From Collinsella sp. AK_207A (GTDB lineage Bacteria; Actinomycetota; Coriobacteriia; Coriobacteriales; Coriobacteriaceae), in NCBI RefSeq assembly GCF_902501965.1, contig NZ_CABWID010000010.1:248001-312000 (forward strand): DNA of 64,000 nt, written 5' to 3'. The notes below the pieces were generated by a model. The model did no database searches, had not been told where the DNA came from, and saw only the letters and a program-made list of their open reading frames with translations. Both the position numbers and the translations under genes were made by a program. Below are positions 34,992 through 42,915 of the stretch, in pieces; position 1 is the first letter of the stretch, and the number at the start of each line of letters is the position of its first letter.

Positions 34992-36047
34992 ATGCAGCGT
35001 ACTACCATGCGTCGTGACATCCGCACCCTCAAACCCGAAGATCTCTCCCAACTCGTCTCCGATCTGGGCCAGCCGGCGTTTCGCGCCAAACAGATCGGCG
35101 AGTGGCTCTTCCAGAAAAACGTCCGCTCTTTCGATGAGATGACCAACCTGCCCAAGGCACTTCGCGAGCAGCTCGCTGAGCGCTACTCGTTCAGTGCTCC
35201 CACCGAGACCGCTCGCCAGGTGTCTCGCGATGGCTCCCGCAAATATCTGCTCACGTTTTCCGACGGAACCGCTGTTGAAACCGTTGGCATGCCGCGGCGT
35301 AACAAACTTGCCGTCTGCATTTCCACGCAGGCCGGTTGTGCCATGGGTTGCGCCTTCTGCGCCACGGGTATGTCGGGCCTCATGCGCTCGCTTTCCGCGC
35401 GCGAGATGGTCGACCAGGTGCTCCATGTTGCCGACGACTTCAACGAGCGCGTGACCAGTGTTGTCTTCATGGGTCAGGGCGAGCCGTTCGCCAACTTCGA
35501 CGCCACAGTCGAGGCCCTTCGCATGTTGAATGATCCTGACGGCCTCGCCATCGGCGCACGCCATCTCACCGTTTCCACCTGCGGCATCATTCCGAGTATC
35601 CGTCGTTTTGCCGAGCTTCCCGAGCAGTTCACCCTGGCCGTTTCCTTGCATTCTGCCGTTCAGGAGACCCGCAACAAACTCATGCCCGGTGTGAAGAAGT
35701 TCACGTTGCTCCGCCTACACGAGACGCTTCAGCTCTACACCGAGAAGACGGGTCGTCGTCCGAGTTATGAGTTCGCTATGATCGACGGGGTGAACGACAC
35801 GCGCCCCGAGATGGAAGCACTCGTTGATTTCTGCGCCGGCACGCTTTGCCACGTCAACCTCATCCAGCTGAACGATATCCCGAGTAGCCCGCTCAAGCCG
35901 TCTCCCCAGGAAAAGGTTGAGCGTCTCCAGCACCTGCTCGAGATGCACGGTGTTGAGACGACTATCCGCAACTCCCGTGGTCAGGACATCGACGCAGCCT
36001 GCGGTCAGCTGAAGCAGCGATTTGCCGTGAAGAAGGCGGGGGAGTAG
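34992..36047 (+). CDS. rlmN: 23S rRNA/tRNA (adenine C2)-methyltransferase RlmN
   Basis: A radical SAM enzyme that methylates C2 of A2503 in 23S rRNA and A37 in tRNAs. The 351-aa protein has the N-terminal accessory domain (ASDLGQPAFRAKQIGEWLF-like), the cluster motif AGCAMGCAFCATG with C116, C120 and C123, VFMGQGEPFANF, TVSTCGIIP, and the C-terminal methyl-carrying Cys in DAACGQL. It starts 12 bases after a GAAAGG ribosome site, divergent from ddl. It ends at a clear terminator at 36081. Codon usage is more T-rich than in the genes to its left, grading into the AT-rich par block. Confidence 0.96.
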   Translation: MQRTTMRRDIRTLKPEDLSQLVSDLGQPAFRAKQIGEWLFQKNVRSFDEMTNLPKALREQLAERYSFSAPTETARQVSRDGSRKYLLTFSDGTAVETVGMPRRNKLAVCISTQAGCAMGCAFCATGMSGLMRSLSAREMVDQVLHVADDFNERVTSVVFMGQGEPFANFDATVEALRMLNDPDGLAIGARHLTVSTCGIIPSIRRFAELPEQFTLAVSLHSAVQETRNKLMPGVKKFTLLRLHETLQLYTEKTGRRPSYEFAMIDGVNDTRPEMEALVDFCAGTLCHVNLIQLNDIPSSPLKPSPQEKVERLQHLLEMHGVETTIRNSRGQDIDAACGQLKQRFAVKKAGE

Positions 36048-36080
36048 GCTCACCCAACCCTGCAGCGCACCATGGCAAAT

Positions 36081-36130
36081 ACCCCGTTCTCTTGAGCAGG
36101 ATGACCTGATTGGAGAACGGGGTTTTTCTT
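36081..36130 (+). terminator. Rho-independent terminator after rlmN
   Basis: ACCCCGTTCTC and GAGAACGGGGT form an 11-base stem around a 21-base loop, followed by TTTTCTT. Confidence 0.9.
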
Positions 36131-36202
36131 TAATCGCAACGCACGTGCTTTTGTTTCGTCAGGCGCTGTTGCCTTATCTTGCCGATTAACTAGTTCGGTA
36201 CC

Positions 36203-36451
36203 TTACAGACCTATTGCTTCCCATTGCTTTTCAACAAAGTCCTGATTTACCTTGGGGTTCTTGGTGAGCTTAGCTGTTCTGATGGCCACATCCTCACTCA
36301 TCGTATCAATCTTCTTCGTGAGTTTGAGGACGTCCTGAGCATTCCGAACAATCTTTCCGCGGAGTTCATCATTAGTAGCAACCTTGTAACCAAGGAAGGA
36401 TCCCGCAGCAACGGCAACGCCCGCAATAATTATTCCTATATACTTCTTCAT
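36203..36451 (-). CDS. Small YtxH-like membrane-anchored protein
   Basis: An 82-aa protein starting MKKYIGIIIAGVAVAAGSFLGYKV, a single N-terminal membrane segment. An amphipathic helical tail follows (DELRGKIVRNAQDVLKLTKKID). Its ATG overlaps the parB stop by four bases, making it the last gene of the rsmG-parA-parB transcription unit. The size and layout resemble YtxH/gas-vesicle-type small proteins, but that family is loosely defined. Function is unknown; location suggests a link to the chromosome-segregation operon. Confidence 0.7.
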   Translation of the reverse strand: MKKYIGIIIAGVAVAAGSFLGYKVATNDELRGKIVRNAQDVLKLTKKIDTMSEDVAIRTAKLTKNPKVNQDFVEKQWEAIGL

Positions 36452-37335
36452 GCTTCATCACCTTGTTCAAGCGATACAACCATCTGCAGAATATGAGAGA
36501 GTTGTTCCTCGTCTTTGAACTCAATCTCGATCTTGTTCTTACCTCTCAGCTGTTTTACCCGCACATTGGTATTGAACACTTGACGCAGTACGCGGGCCGC
36601 CTTCTTATACGACTGTGGCGTGACAGGTCGAGCAGGCTTTGGCTCATCTCCGACTGAAAACAATGGAGCAAGGTTTTCAGTCGCACGAACCGATAACTGC
36701 TCTGCAACAACTTTCTCAGCAAGCTTGATTCGTTGTTCCTCAAAAGGAACAGCAAGGATTGCACGAGCATGTCCAGCCGTCATCTTGCCCTCAAAGAGAA
36801 ACTGCTGAACCTCTTCTGGCAAATCGAGCAGCCGCAATGAATTCGTGATAGAAGACCGAGATTTTGAGACCGCCTTAGCCAAGGCTTCCTGAGTCATCTT
36901 ACTCTTCTTGATGAGTTGCTGATATCCTTTGGCCTCTTCGATGGGATTCAGGTCAGAACGCTGAAGATTTTCGATGAGCGCCAGCTCCATCATCTTCTGA
37001 TCGTCAACATCCTTGATGATTACGGGAACCTCATCGAGACCCGCGAGCTTAGAAGCTTGATATCGCCGCTCGCCCGCAATGATCTCGTAGTTCTGACCTT
37101 TCTTGCGAACCAACAATGGCTGCAGGACACCATTCTCTCGAATTGATTCGGCAAGCTCTGCGAGAGCTGACTCATCAAAATGCGTACGCGGCTGATTGGG
37201 ATTCGGTTTCACCTGAGCAATGGGGAGCGTCTGGTCCTCATGCTCGGCACTGTTATAACCAGTTTCTGTTTGCGCTTCCCCCATAAGGGAACCCAAGCCA
37301 CGTCCAAGTGCTGACTTCTTCTTGGGACTAGGCAC
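36448..37335 (-). CDS. parB: Chromosome-partitioning protein ParB
   Basis: A 295-aa CTP-dependent DNA-clamp protein that loads at parS sites. The N-terminus GRGLGSLMGE is the ParA-contact motif. The CTPase/ParB domain shows LRPNPNQPR-like (VKPNPNQPRTHFDE), ENGVLQPLLVRK and GERRYQASKLAG. The helix-turn-helix (about 140-190: MTQEALAKAVSKSRSSITNSLRLL) binds parS, and a C-terminal dimerisation segment ends at 295. Its start overlaps the parA stop by 8 bases. Two perfect parS sites lie just upstream of parA. Base use is AT-richer than in the dnaA-gyrA genes. Confidence 0.97.
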   Translation of the reverse strand: MPSPKKKSALGRGLGSLMGEAQTETGYNSAEHEDQTLPIAQVKPNPNQPRTHFDESALAELAESIRENGVLQPLLVRKKGQNYEIIAGERRYQASKLAGLDEVPVIIKDVDDQKMMELALIENLQRSDLNPIEEAKGYQQLIKKSKMTQEALAKAVSKSRSSITNSLRLLDLPEEVQQFLFEGKMTAGHARAILAVPFEEQRIKLAEKVVAEQLSVRATENLAPLFSVGDEPKPARPVTPQSYKKAARVLRQVFNTNVRVKQLRGKNKIEIEFKDEEQLSHILQMVVSLEQGDEA

Positions 37336-38128
37336 GCTTGATCACCTCTCTCGCCAAAGCGATATACGCACGTGAACCCTTATTGTTGGGCGCATATTTG
37401 GTTATTGGCATACCAAAAGACGGAGCCTCGGATACCTTTACAGAACGTGGTATAACCGTCTTGAAGGTTAGGTTGCCGAAGTACTTACGCACTTCATCTG
37501 CAACCTGATTTGAGAGAGATGTACGCGAATCAAACATCGTGAGCAAGATGCCAAACGTATCAAGATTCTTGTTGATCCTACTCTTTACCATGCGCATCGA
37601 CTCAAGTAGCTTCGTAACGCCTTCAAGCGCGTAATACTCGCATTGGATGGGGATCAATACGCTGTCTGCGGCTGTCAGCGCATTGATTGTCAGAAGACCG
37701 AGAGAAGGTGGGCAGTCAATAAGGATGAAGTCAAACTCGTCACGAATCGGCTCTATCAGATCCTTTAACCGCGTTTCCCTTGCCATTGCGGAAACGAGTT
37801 CAATTTCTGCTCCGGCAAGCTGAATAGTTGCGGGAATCACGAATACTTTTTTGCAGCATGTATCTTGGATGAGCTCATCAGCTGTTGCATCATGTAGAAG
37901 TGCATCATATACGCATTTCTCAAGCCCCTCTTTATCGATACCAAATCCACTGGTGCTATTTCCCTGCGGATCGAAATCGATAATGAGTACTTTACGATTT
38001 TGGTCACCAAGTGCTGCTGCGAGATTTACTGCCGTGGTCGACTTTCCAACGCCACCTTTTTGATTGATGATTGCAATGACGCGTGTATCCTTCTCGCTTT
38101 TTGACCTTAGTACGTCTTTGTATCCCAC
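37328..38128 (-). CDS. parA: Chromosome-partitioning ATPase ParA/Soj
   Basis: A 266-aa Walker-type ATPase that works with ParB in origin segregation. The deviant Walker A KGGVGKSTT (about 24-32), the switch DFDPQGNSTSGFG and the Walker B FILIDCPPSLGLLT are all present. It has no N-terminal DNA-binding domain, so it is the chromosomal (Soj) type. It lies between rsmG and parB in one operon. The parS pair occupies the 111-base gap between rsmG and parA, so ParB binding could affect transcription here. Confidence 0.97.
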   Translation of the reverse strand: MGYKDVLRSKSEKDTRVIAIINQKGGVGKSTTAVNLAAALGDQNRKVLIIDFDPQGNSTSGFGIDKEGLEKCVYDALLHDATADELIQDTCCKKVFVIPATIQLAGAEIELVSAMARETRLKDLIEPIRDEFDFILIDCPPSLGLLTINALTAADSVLIPIQCEYYALEGVTKLLESMRMVKSRINKNLDTFGILLTMFDSRTSLSNQVADEVRKYFGNLTFKTVIPRSVKVSEAPSFGMPITKYAPNNKGSRAYIALAREVIKRA

Positions 38129-38169
38129 TATCCCTCCATTCGTGTTTATGCTTCATTTGGATAGCAAGA

Positions 38170-38203
38170 AACCCTAGATGTTTCACGTGAAACATCTAGG
38201 GTT
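38170..38203. promoter_or_regulatory. parS site 1 inside a 34-bp perfect palindrome
   Basis: TGTTTCACGTGAAACA (38179-38194) is the exact consensus parS. It is extended on both sides by AACCCTAGA and TCTAGGGTT, giving perfect dyad symmetry over 34 bases. Confidence 0.95.
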
Positions 38204-38222
38204 TCACTCTGCTAATTCATTA

Positions 38223-38238
38223 TGTTTCACGTGAAACA
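38223..38238. promoter_or_regulatory. parS site 2
   Basis: An exact TGTTTCACGTGAAACA, centred 44 bases from site 1 and ending one base before the rsmG stop codon. Confidence 0.95.
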
Positions 38239-38239
38239 T

Positions 38240-39001
38240 CTAAGCAAGAGGATTCTTCTTTGCAAGTCCCGGTGTACGAGGAAGCTTGACGCGGGAACGC
38301 TCCACAGCCATATAGGTATAAACAACACGATGACCAAGATCATTCGGTAAATCAAACTCATCGAAACCATCAAGCTCAAGACCAAGCATTTCTGCAACTT
38401 TCTCACCAGAAGATAGTTCCCCTTCTGAAGGATTTGCCTTAGCAATAACAAGAGAAGACCCCAACTGCAGAAAGGGACGACCATATTCAAGCAAGAGGGG
38501 TATGGGGCCAAGGGCACGGGCAACAACACAATCAAAGCAATGGTTCTGCGAAGCATACAGCTCGGTACGTTCATGAACAGCTTTGAGGGTTTTCAAATCC
38601 AATTGATTGAGAATTGCGTTTACCACGTTTACCTTCTTGCCAACGGAATCGAGAAGAATGCCGTTGCAACCAGTAGCGATTCCAATTGGAACACCCGGGA
38701 AGCCAGGACCTGTGCCCATATCGAGGAACGAGTTCAGGTCAGGTGGAAGGGATTGCAACAGTGCGAGCGAATCAAGAATATGAAGAACAAGAGCCTCATC
38801 AAGATTCGTAATGCGAGTTAGATTGATGTAATGGTTCACCTGTTCCACGTAAAGAAGATGTTCGACGCAGAGGTTTGCTTGCTCAGCAGTAAGTTCGATA
38901 CAGAAGTCATCACAATACTGGAGAAGCTTATTAACAAGAGTCTTCAGGTCGGAATCCAAAACATCCAACGTTTTCAGCTGAATCTCTCTTTGTGTATCCA
39001 T
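38240..39001 (-). CDS. rsmG: 16S rRNA (guanine-N7)-methyltransferase RsmG
   Basis: Methylates N7 of G527 in 16S rRNA. The 253-aa protein starts at ATG 39001 with GAAAGGAAGAG upstream. The SAM-binding block FLDMGTGPGFPGVP, the VEQVNHYINLTRITN helix and VVARALGPIPLLLEYGRPFL are characteristic of the GidB/RsmG family. It is the first gene of the unit rsmG-parA-parB-small protein, all on the AT-richer block. A terminator at 39053 separates it from khpB, so it has its own promoter, although none is clear. Confidence 0.95.
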   Translation of the reverse strand: MDTQREIQLKTLDVLDSDLKTLVNKLLQYCDDFCIELTAEQANLCVEHLLYVEQVNHYINLTRITNLDEALVLHILDSLALLQSLPPDLNSFLDMGTGPGFPGVPIGIATGCNGILLDSVGKKVNVVNAILNQLDLKTLKAVHERTELYASQNHCFDCVVARALGPIPLLLEYGRPFLQLGSSLVIAKANPSEGELSSGEKVAEMLGLELDGFDEFDLPNDLGHRVVYTYMAVERSRVKLPRTPGLAKKNPLA

Positions 39002-39052
39002 AACTCTTCCTTTCAATACTATGTCTCAAATCAGTGTAACAAGAAGCTCAGT

Positions 39053-39082
39053 CAAAAAAGAAGGGCGCATCGCTGCGCCCTT
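39053..39082 (-). terminator. Terminator of the rpmH-to-khpB operon
   Basis: On the minus strand AAGGGCGCA and TGCGCCCTT form a 9-base stem with a 4-base loop, followed by CTTTTTT, 22 bases after the khpB stop. Confidence 0.92.
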
Positions 39083-39104
39083 TCACCAACCTATGGGGAA
39101 CAAG

Positions 39105-39713
39105 CTAGACAAGCTCAATCACAACATGACGATTAGTATCACTACCCTCGGAATGCGTATCGACGTGCTCGTCATCGCGAAGAGCGATATGCACCAAGCG
39201 ACGCTCGTAGGCAGTCATCGGCGGAAGGCTGACAGAGCGATGCTGGCGAACAGCACGGCTTGCAGCGGAACGAGCCATGTTCGTGACCTTCTGGCGACGA
39301 CGCTCCTTGTAGCTCTCAATATCGATAACAACAGGGTAGTGGAAACCCATGCGATGATCGAGAACCATAGAGAACATCGTCTGGAAGGCTTCGAGACCAC
39401 GCCCGTGATACCCAATGAGAACGGAGAGATCGCAGTTCTTCTTACCGACCTTCTCGTCGGCAAAGACATTGAGGATCAACTCGCCCTCATCGCCATCGAA
39501 CTCCTCAATGCTTGCGCGATCGAGGTTGTAGAAGGATAGGATCTCGCGAACAACCGTGACGCCCGCATCACCGATCAGATCGATATCGTCTTGAGAGAGC
39601 TCCTCGCCGACATGCACACGCTCAGCAAGGGCTGTGAAGGAAGAAGTATCCTCGACCTCTGCCACGTCCTCAATCACATCATCCTGAACATCTTCGATGC
39701 TGTCCTCCGCCAT
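39105..39713 (-). CDS. khpB: RNA-binding protein KhpB (Jag/EloR)
   Basis: A 202-aa RNA-binding protein. The ATG at 39713 follows TGGAGG. An acidic N-terminal part (1-50) precedes a KH domain (GELILNVFADEKV, LSVLIGYHGRGLEAFQTM). An R3H domain follows (SYKERRRQKVTNMARSAASRAVRQHRS, then LPPMTAYERRLVHIAL). In other bacteria it acts with KhpA on mRNA and cell elongation. It lies behind yidC, as in most bacteria. The RHIVIxAL-type R3H helix is intact. Confidence 0.94.
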   Translation of the reverse strand: MAEDSIEDVQDDVIEDVAEVEDTSSFTALAERVHVGEELSQDDIDLIGDAGVTVVREILSFYNLDRASIEEFDGDEGELILNVFADEKVGKKNCDLSVLIGYHGRGLEAFQTMFSMVLDHRMGFHYPVVIDIESYKERRRQKVTNMARSAASRAVRQHRSVSLPPMTAYERRLVHIALRDDEHVDTHSEGSDTNRHVVIELV

Positions 39714-39733
39714 GGGAACCTCCAAATAGTAAG

Positions 39734-39761
39734 GTACCTAACAGGATACCCTGTTAGGTAC
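39734..39761 (-). other. Inverted repeat between yidC and khpB
   Basis: GTACCTAACAGG and CCTGTTAGGTAC form perfect 12-base arms around a 4-base loop in the yidC-khpB gap. There is no T-run and the stem ends 20 bases before the khpB start, so it may be an RNA-processing or partial-termination site. Confidence 0.6.
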
Positions 39762-39774
39762 GTAGAAATGAAAG

Positions 39775-40548
39775 CTAGTTCTTCTTGTGCGGACGCTGGC
39801 GACGCTCGCGGCGCACCACATCAACCTCGAGCGGAGCATTCTCCATACGCTCCTGCTCCTCCTCCTTGGCCTTCTCCATGACCTTCTGAGTGACGAAGAT
39901 CTGCTGGATGACCTGCCAGCCGGTGGAGACGTCGTAGTACAGCAGCACACCGGCGGGAAGACTCCAACCAATCCAGAGCATCATGACGCTCATGACGATA
40001 GCCATGGTCTTCATGCTCTGTGCCTGGGAACCGGTCTGGTTCCGCGCCTGCATGAGCGTAGGGATCAGGGTCAGCACGGCAAAGAGCAGCAGAGCGACCA
40101 CATACGGGATGGACTGCATCGGGTCGGTGGTCAGCGTGCCGGAAACCGAGGCTGAGAGGTTGGGCATGATGCCGAAGAAGCAGAAGTCACCCTTGACCTC
40201 AAGGTACTTGCGAATATCGCGCAGCAGCGTGAAAAGCGCGAACAGCACGGGCATCTGGATGAGCAGAGGCAGGCAGCCGCCCAGCGGGTTGAACTTGTTC
40301 TCGGAGTAGAACTTCTGCATCATCTCCGACTGCTTCTGGGGATCATCGGCGTACTTCTCCTGAATCTCCATCAACTTGGGCTGCAGCACCTGCATGCGCG
40401 CCTGCGACTTCGTTGACTTGAGCTGCAGCGGGGTGAGGATCAGGCGGATGATGACCACCAGAATGATGATGGACAGACCCCAGTCCACGGCAAAGCTCTG
40501 GATGCCGCCGAGGACGACGGCAAGAATGTTAACGATCCAATCCCACAT
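39775..40548 (-). CDS. yidC: Membrane protein insertase YidC
   Basis: A 257-aa five-TM-type insertase that folds proteins into the cytoplasmic membrane with or without SecYEG. It lacks the large periplasmic domain of Gram-negative Yid[27 protein letters not shown] contains the conserved hydrophilic-groove Arg. The coiled-coil region ([28 protein letters not shown]) and the [20 protein letters not shown] motif are clear. A basic tail ([14 protein letters not shown]) fits ribosome contact. Its start lies 20 bases inside the end of yidD. TAGGAAGGA precedes the ATG. Confidence 0.96.
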   Translation of the reverse strand: MWDWIVNILAVVLGGIQSFAVDWGLSIIILVVIIRLILTPLQLKSTKSQARMQVLQPKLMEIQEKYADDPQKQSEMMQKFYSENKFNPLGGCLPLLIQMPVLFALFTLLRDIRKYLEVKGDFCFFGIMPNLSASVSGTLTTDPMQSIPYVVALLLFAVLTLIPTLMQARNQTGSQAQSMKTMAIVMSVMMLWIGWSLPAGVLLYYDVSTGWQVIQQIFVTQKVMEKAKEEEQERMENAPLEVDVVRRERRQRPHKKN

Positions 40549-40813
40549 GTGAGTCCTTCCTAAGGGACGCCGGCCCCGCCGGGACGGGGTCGTATCCTCC
40601 TTTATGCAAGGGATTACAGCGGGCTATGCGGCGCGCCGCGAGCCAGCCACCCCTGAGTACACCAAATCGAGCAATAGCCTCAACAGCATACGCGGAACAG
40701 GTCGGGATGTATATACACGCGTCCGGTAAAAGAGGTGAGATCCACCGCTGGTAGACGCGTATAGTGCCGATGACGAGCCGCTGGACATAGCCGGCAGGCC
40801 GAAGATTATCCAT
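40529..40813 (-). CDS. yidD: Membrane protein insertion efficiency factor YidD
   Basis: A 94-aa member of the short YidD family. The ATG at 40813 overlaps the rnpA stop by 8 bases, and its own stop overlaps yidC by 20 bases. The core [61 protein letters not shown] is the family's three-cysteine pattern. YidD assists YidC-dependent insertion at the membrane. Confidence 0.94.
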   Translation of the reverse strand: MDNLRPAGYVQRLVIGTIRVYQRWISPLLPDACIYIPTCSAYAVEAIARFGVLRGGWLAARRIARCNPLHKGGYDPVPAGPASLRKDSHVGLDR

Positions 40814-41141
40814 TGATGCCGGCGCGGCGGAGAAGCGAGGAAAGCGCGCCGCACAACTCCTCGGGAGATGCGTCGCGAGTACGCGGCGTGGCGAACAGGA
40901 TGACGTCTCGCCCGGGGAGCGGAAGCTCCAGATGCCGGGCGGCCTCGCGCAGCACGCGCTTGGACCTGTTGCGCACCGCGGCGCAACCAAGTCGCTTGGC
41001 AGCAACGAAGGCGACCCGACCAGGATCGCCTTCGTCAACAGTTTCACCTATGACCATGCGCATCACCGGGTGGTTGTAACGCCTACCCGTGGTGAACACC
41101 CGCTCAAAATCGCGCCGGGACTTGAGTGTCCTCATGGGCAC
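40806..41141 (-). CDS. rnpA: Ribonuclease P protein component
   Basis: A 111-aa basic protein that binds the RNase P RNA and helps position pre-tRNA. The elements [50 protein letters not shown] (the RNR motif) and [12 protein letters not shown] are diagnostic. The frame can start at GTG 41141 or ATG 41135; neither has a strong ribosome site, which fits coupling to rpmH, whose stop is 5 bases upstream of the GTG. Confidence 0.95.
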   Translation of the reverse strand: MPMRTLKSRRDFERVFTTGRRYNHPVMRMVIGETVDEGDPGRVAFVAAKRLGCAAVRNRSKRVLREAARHLELPLPGRDVILFATPRTRDASPEELCGALSSLLRRAGING

Positions 41142-41146
41142 GAGAT

Positions 41147-41293
41147 CTACTTCTCGTCGCTCACCGTGAGACGCTTGCGACCCTTGGCACGACGACGGGC
41201 AAGCACGGCACGGCCGCCCTTGGTCGCCATACGGGCACGGAAGCCGTGGGTCTTGGCACGCTTGCGCTTGTTCGGCTGGTAGGTACGCTTCAT
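41147..41293 (-). CDS. rpmH: 50S ribosomal protein L34
   Basis: A 48-aa basic protein beginning [18 protein letters not shown] and continuing [24 protein letters not shown], the near-invariant L34 sequence, with a short acidic tail VSDEK. AGGAGG lies 9 bases before the ATG. It is the first gene of the rpmH-rnpA-yidD-yidC-khpB operon and is read from the strong promoter at 41371-41400. Confidence 0.97.
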   Translation of the reverse strand: MKRTYQPNKRKRAKTHGFRARMATKGGRAVLARRRAKGRKRLTVSDEK

Positions 41294-41370
41294 GGTGGTT
41301 TTCCTCCTGCTGCGTTTCGTTCGCATCCGGCTGAGCCGAAATACGGATAACTAGGCTCGTGAGCTTTCAG

Positions 41371-41400
41371 ATTGTAGGGAAATCGCCGCTCGAATGTCAA
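41371..41400 (-). promoter_or_regulatory. rpmH operon promoter
   Basis: On the minus strand TTGACA (41395-41400) and TACAAT (41371-41376) are 18 bases apart, close to sigma70 consensus, about 78 bases before the rpmH start. Confidence 0.85.
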
Positions 41401-41456
41401 TCGCACAACTAAAAAAGAACGCGGTGACGAGGTATCTACGCAGGGCGTTCACGGGC

Positions 41457-41571
41457 TTTTCAACACTTTTCACCATATTGCACTGAGTTTTCAACAGCTC
41501 ACGTTGAAAGTGTTGATAACTTTTCGCGATTTTTCTTCAGTTTTCAACCATTTCGGAAAACTTGTTGAAAA
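41457..41571. other. Candidate replication origin part 1: DnaA-box-like cluster
   Basis: Five TTWTCAACA-type nonamers: TTTTCAACA at 41457 and 41488, TTATCAACA (complement) at 41511, TTTTCAACC at 41541 and TTTTCAACA (complement) at 41563. They lie in an AT-rich gap between rpmH and the ATPase gene. Gene orientation diverges here. They differ from the TTATCCACA consensus by A for C at position 6, so species-specific recognition is implied. Confidence 0.65.
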
Positions 41572-41632
41572 CCTGAAAGAACCGCGGCCACGCGGTATGC
41601 TGGTTGGGCATCTTCGAGGAGTGGGATCACGC

Positions 41633-42862
41633 ATGTCAGACGATTTCTACCCGTTCGTGGACTCGGGCGACCCCGCTCCGGGCAACGAGCACCTTCATCA
41701 AACCGCGCGAGACGGTTCGGCCGCGCTCTCGACGCAAACTGAATCGAACGTCCAGAACTTGGACGGGGGCTCGCGCGCGCTCTATGCCACGCGCATCGCG
41801 GTGTACGACGACATGCTCTCCACGCCGCGCGTGCTCGTGGTGGATTCTAAGGATGTGCGCACCTACCTGGAAGAGGTCACGAACACCACGTACCGCTGCA
41901 TGAAGGAGCAGGGTGGTCGCCTCTCCCTTATGGTGATTCGAGAAATCGTCGAGAACTTCATCCACGCCCATTTCGCCGAGCCGGTCATCTCCATCCTCGA
42001 TAACGGGGACACGATCCGCTTCGCCGACCAGGGCCCGGGTATCGATAACAAGGAGCAGGCGTTCGAGTTCGGCGTGACGTCGGCCGACCGCGAGAAGAAG
42101 CGCTACATCCGCGGCACGGGCGCCGGGTTCCCCATGGTGCAGCAGTATCTGGAGAACGCAGGGGGCGCCATCTCGATCGAGGACAACCTAGGACAGGGGA
42201 CCGTGGTGACGGTGACGGTGGACCCGGGACGCACCCAGGAAGTGGAAGCCTCCTCGGCCCGCGGCGCAGCCGTTCGCGGGGCCGCGGGAGCCGGAGGCGG
42301 CATGGCCCGACAGCAACCGGCCTCCCCGTCGGCGACATCGACCGGGTATACCGTATCGGCGGGAATGGAGTTCAACGGCGCGGGCTGTGCACCAGCGCCC
42401 GGCTGGCCCGCGGGGACGCAGGCGCCTGCCTACGCCGGCTACCAGCCATATCAGGCCGCCTACCCGATGCATGGCGCCCAACCCTGGCCGCAACAACCCG
42501 TGTACCAGGGATATCCCGCCTACCAGCAGCCCGTATACCAGCAGCCGGCGGGCATGTGGCCGGCGATGGCGCCGATGCCAGCAGCCCCGCAGGCCCCGGT
42601 GCCGATGAACCCCGGGGCGCCGCATGTGTCGGAGCGTGGGCGGGCCGCGCTGGCATACCTCATGGCCAACGGCATCGCCGGCCCCACGGACCTCGCCCAC
42701 GCGCTCGGCGCCTCCAACGCCACCTGGTCTCGCGAGCTGGACGCGCTCGGAGCGTTGGGGCTCGTGGTGAAGCAGGGGCAGAAACGCGTGCTCACTGAGA
42801 TGGGCCGCGTCTGGCTCGAGCAGGAGGGCGGCACCGCGCAGCCGCCGGTCTCCGTATCATAG
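41633..42862 (+). CDS. HATPase-domain protein with C-terminal winged helix, upstream of dnaA
   Basis: A 409-aa protein of unknown function; ATG 41633 follows GAGGAG. The N-terminal domain (about 50-200) is a GHKL ATPase of the histidine-kinase/anti-sigma type: REIVENFIHAHF (N108), FADQGPGID (D132) and RGTGAGFPMVQQYLENAGG. No phospho-accepting H-box, TM segment or receiver is present, so it is not a usual sensor kinase. A Tyr/Gln/Pro/Ala-rich linker (about 235-330) leads to a MarR-like winged helix (about 335-400: GRAALAYLMANGIAGPTDLAHALGASNATWSRELDALGALG). It ends 53 bases before dnaA, in the same direction, suggesting co-transcription and a possible link to initiation. Confidence 0.8.
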   Translation: MSDDFYPFVDSGDPAPGNEHLHQTARDGSAALSTQTESNVQNLDGGSRALYATRIAVYDDMLSTPRVLVVDSKDVRTYLEEVTNTTYRCMKEQGGRLSLMVIREIVENFIHAHFAEPVISILDNGDTIRFADQGPGIDNKEQAFEFGVTSADREKKRYIRGTGAGFPMVQQYLENAGGAISIEDNLGQGTVVTVTVDPGRTQEVEASSARGAAVRGAAGAGGGMARQQPASPSATSTGYTVSAGMEFNGAGCAPAPGWPAGTQAPAYAGYQPYQAAYPMHGAQPWPQQPVYQGYPAYQQPVYQQPAGMWPAMAPMPAAPQAPVPMNPGAPHVSERGRAALAYLMANGIAGPTDLAHALGASNATWSRELDALGALGLVVKQGQKRVLTEMGRVWLEQEGGTAQPPVSVS

Positions 42863-42915
42863 CGACGGCAGAGCGCGCCCGCGTAAGTAATAGAGAGGGA
42901 CGGTAAGGGAGCCCC

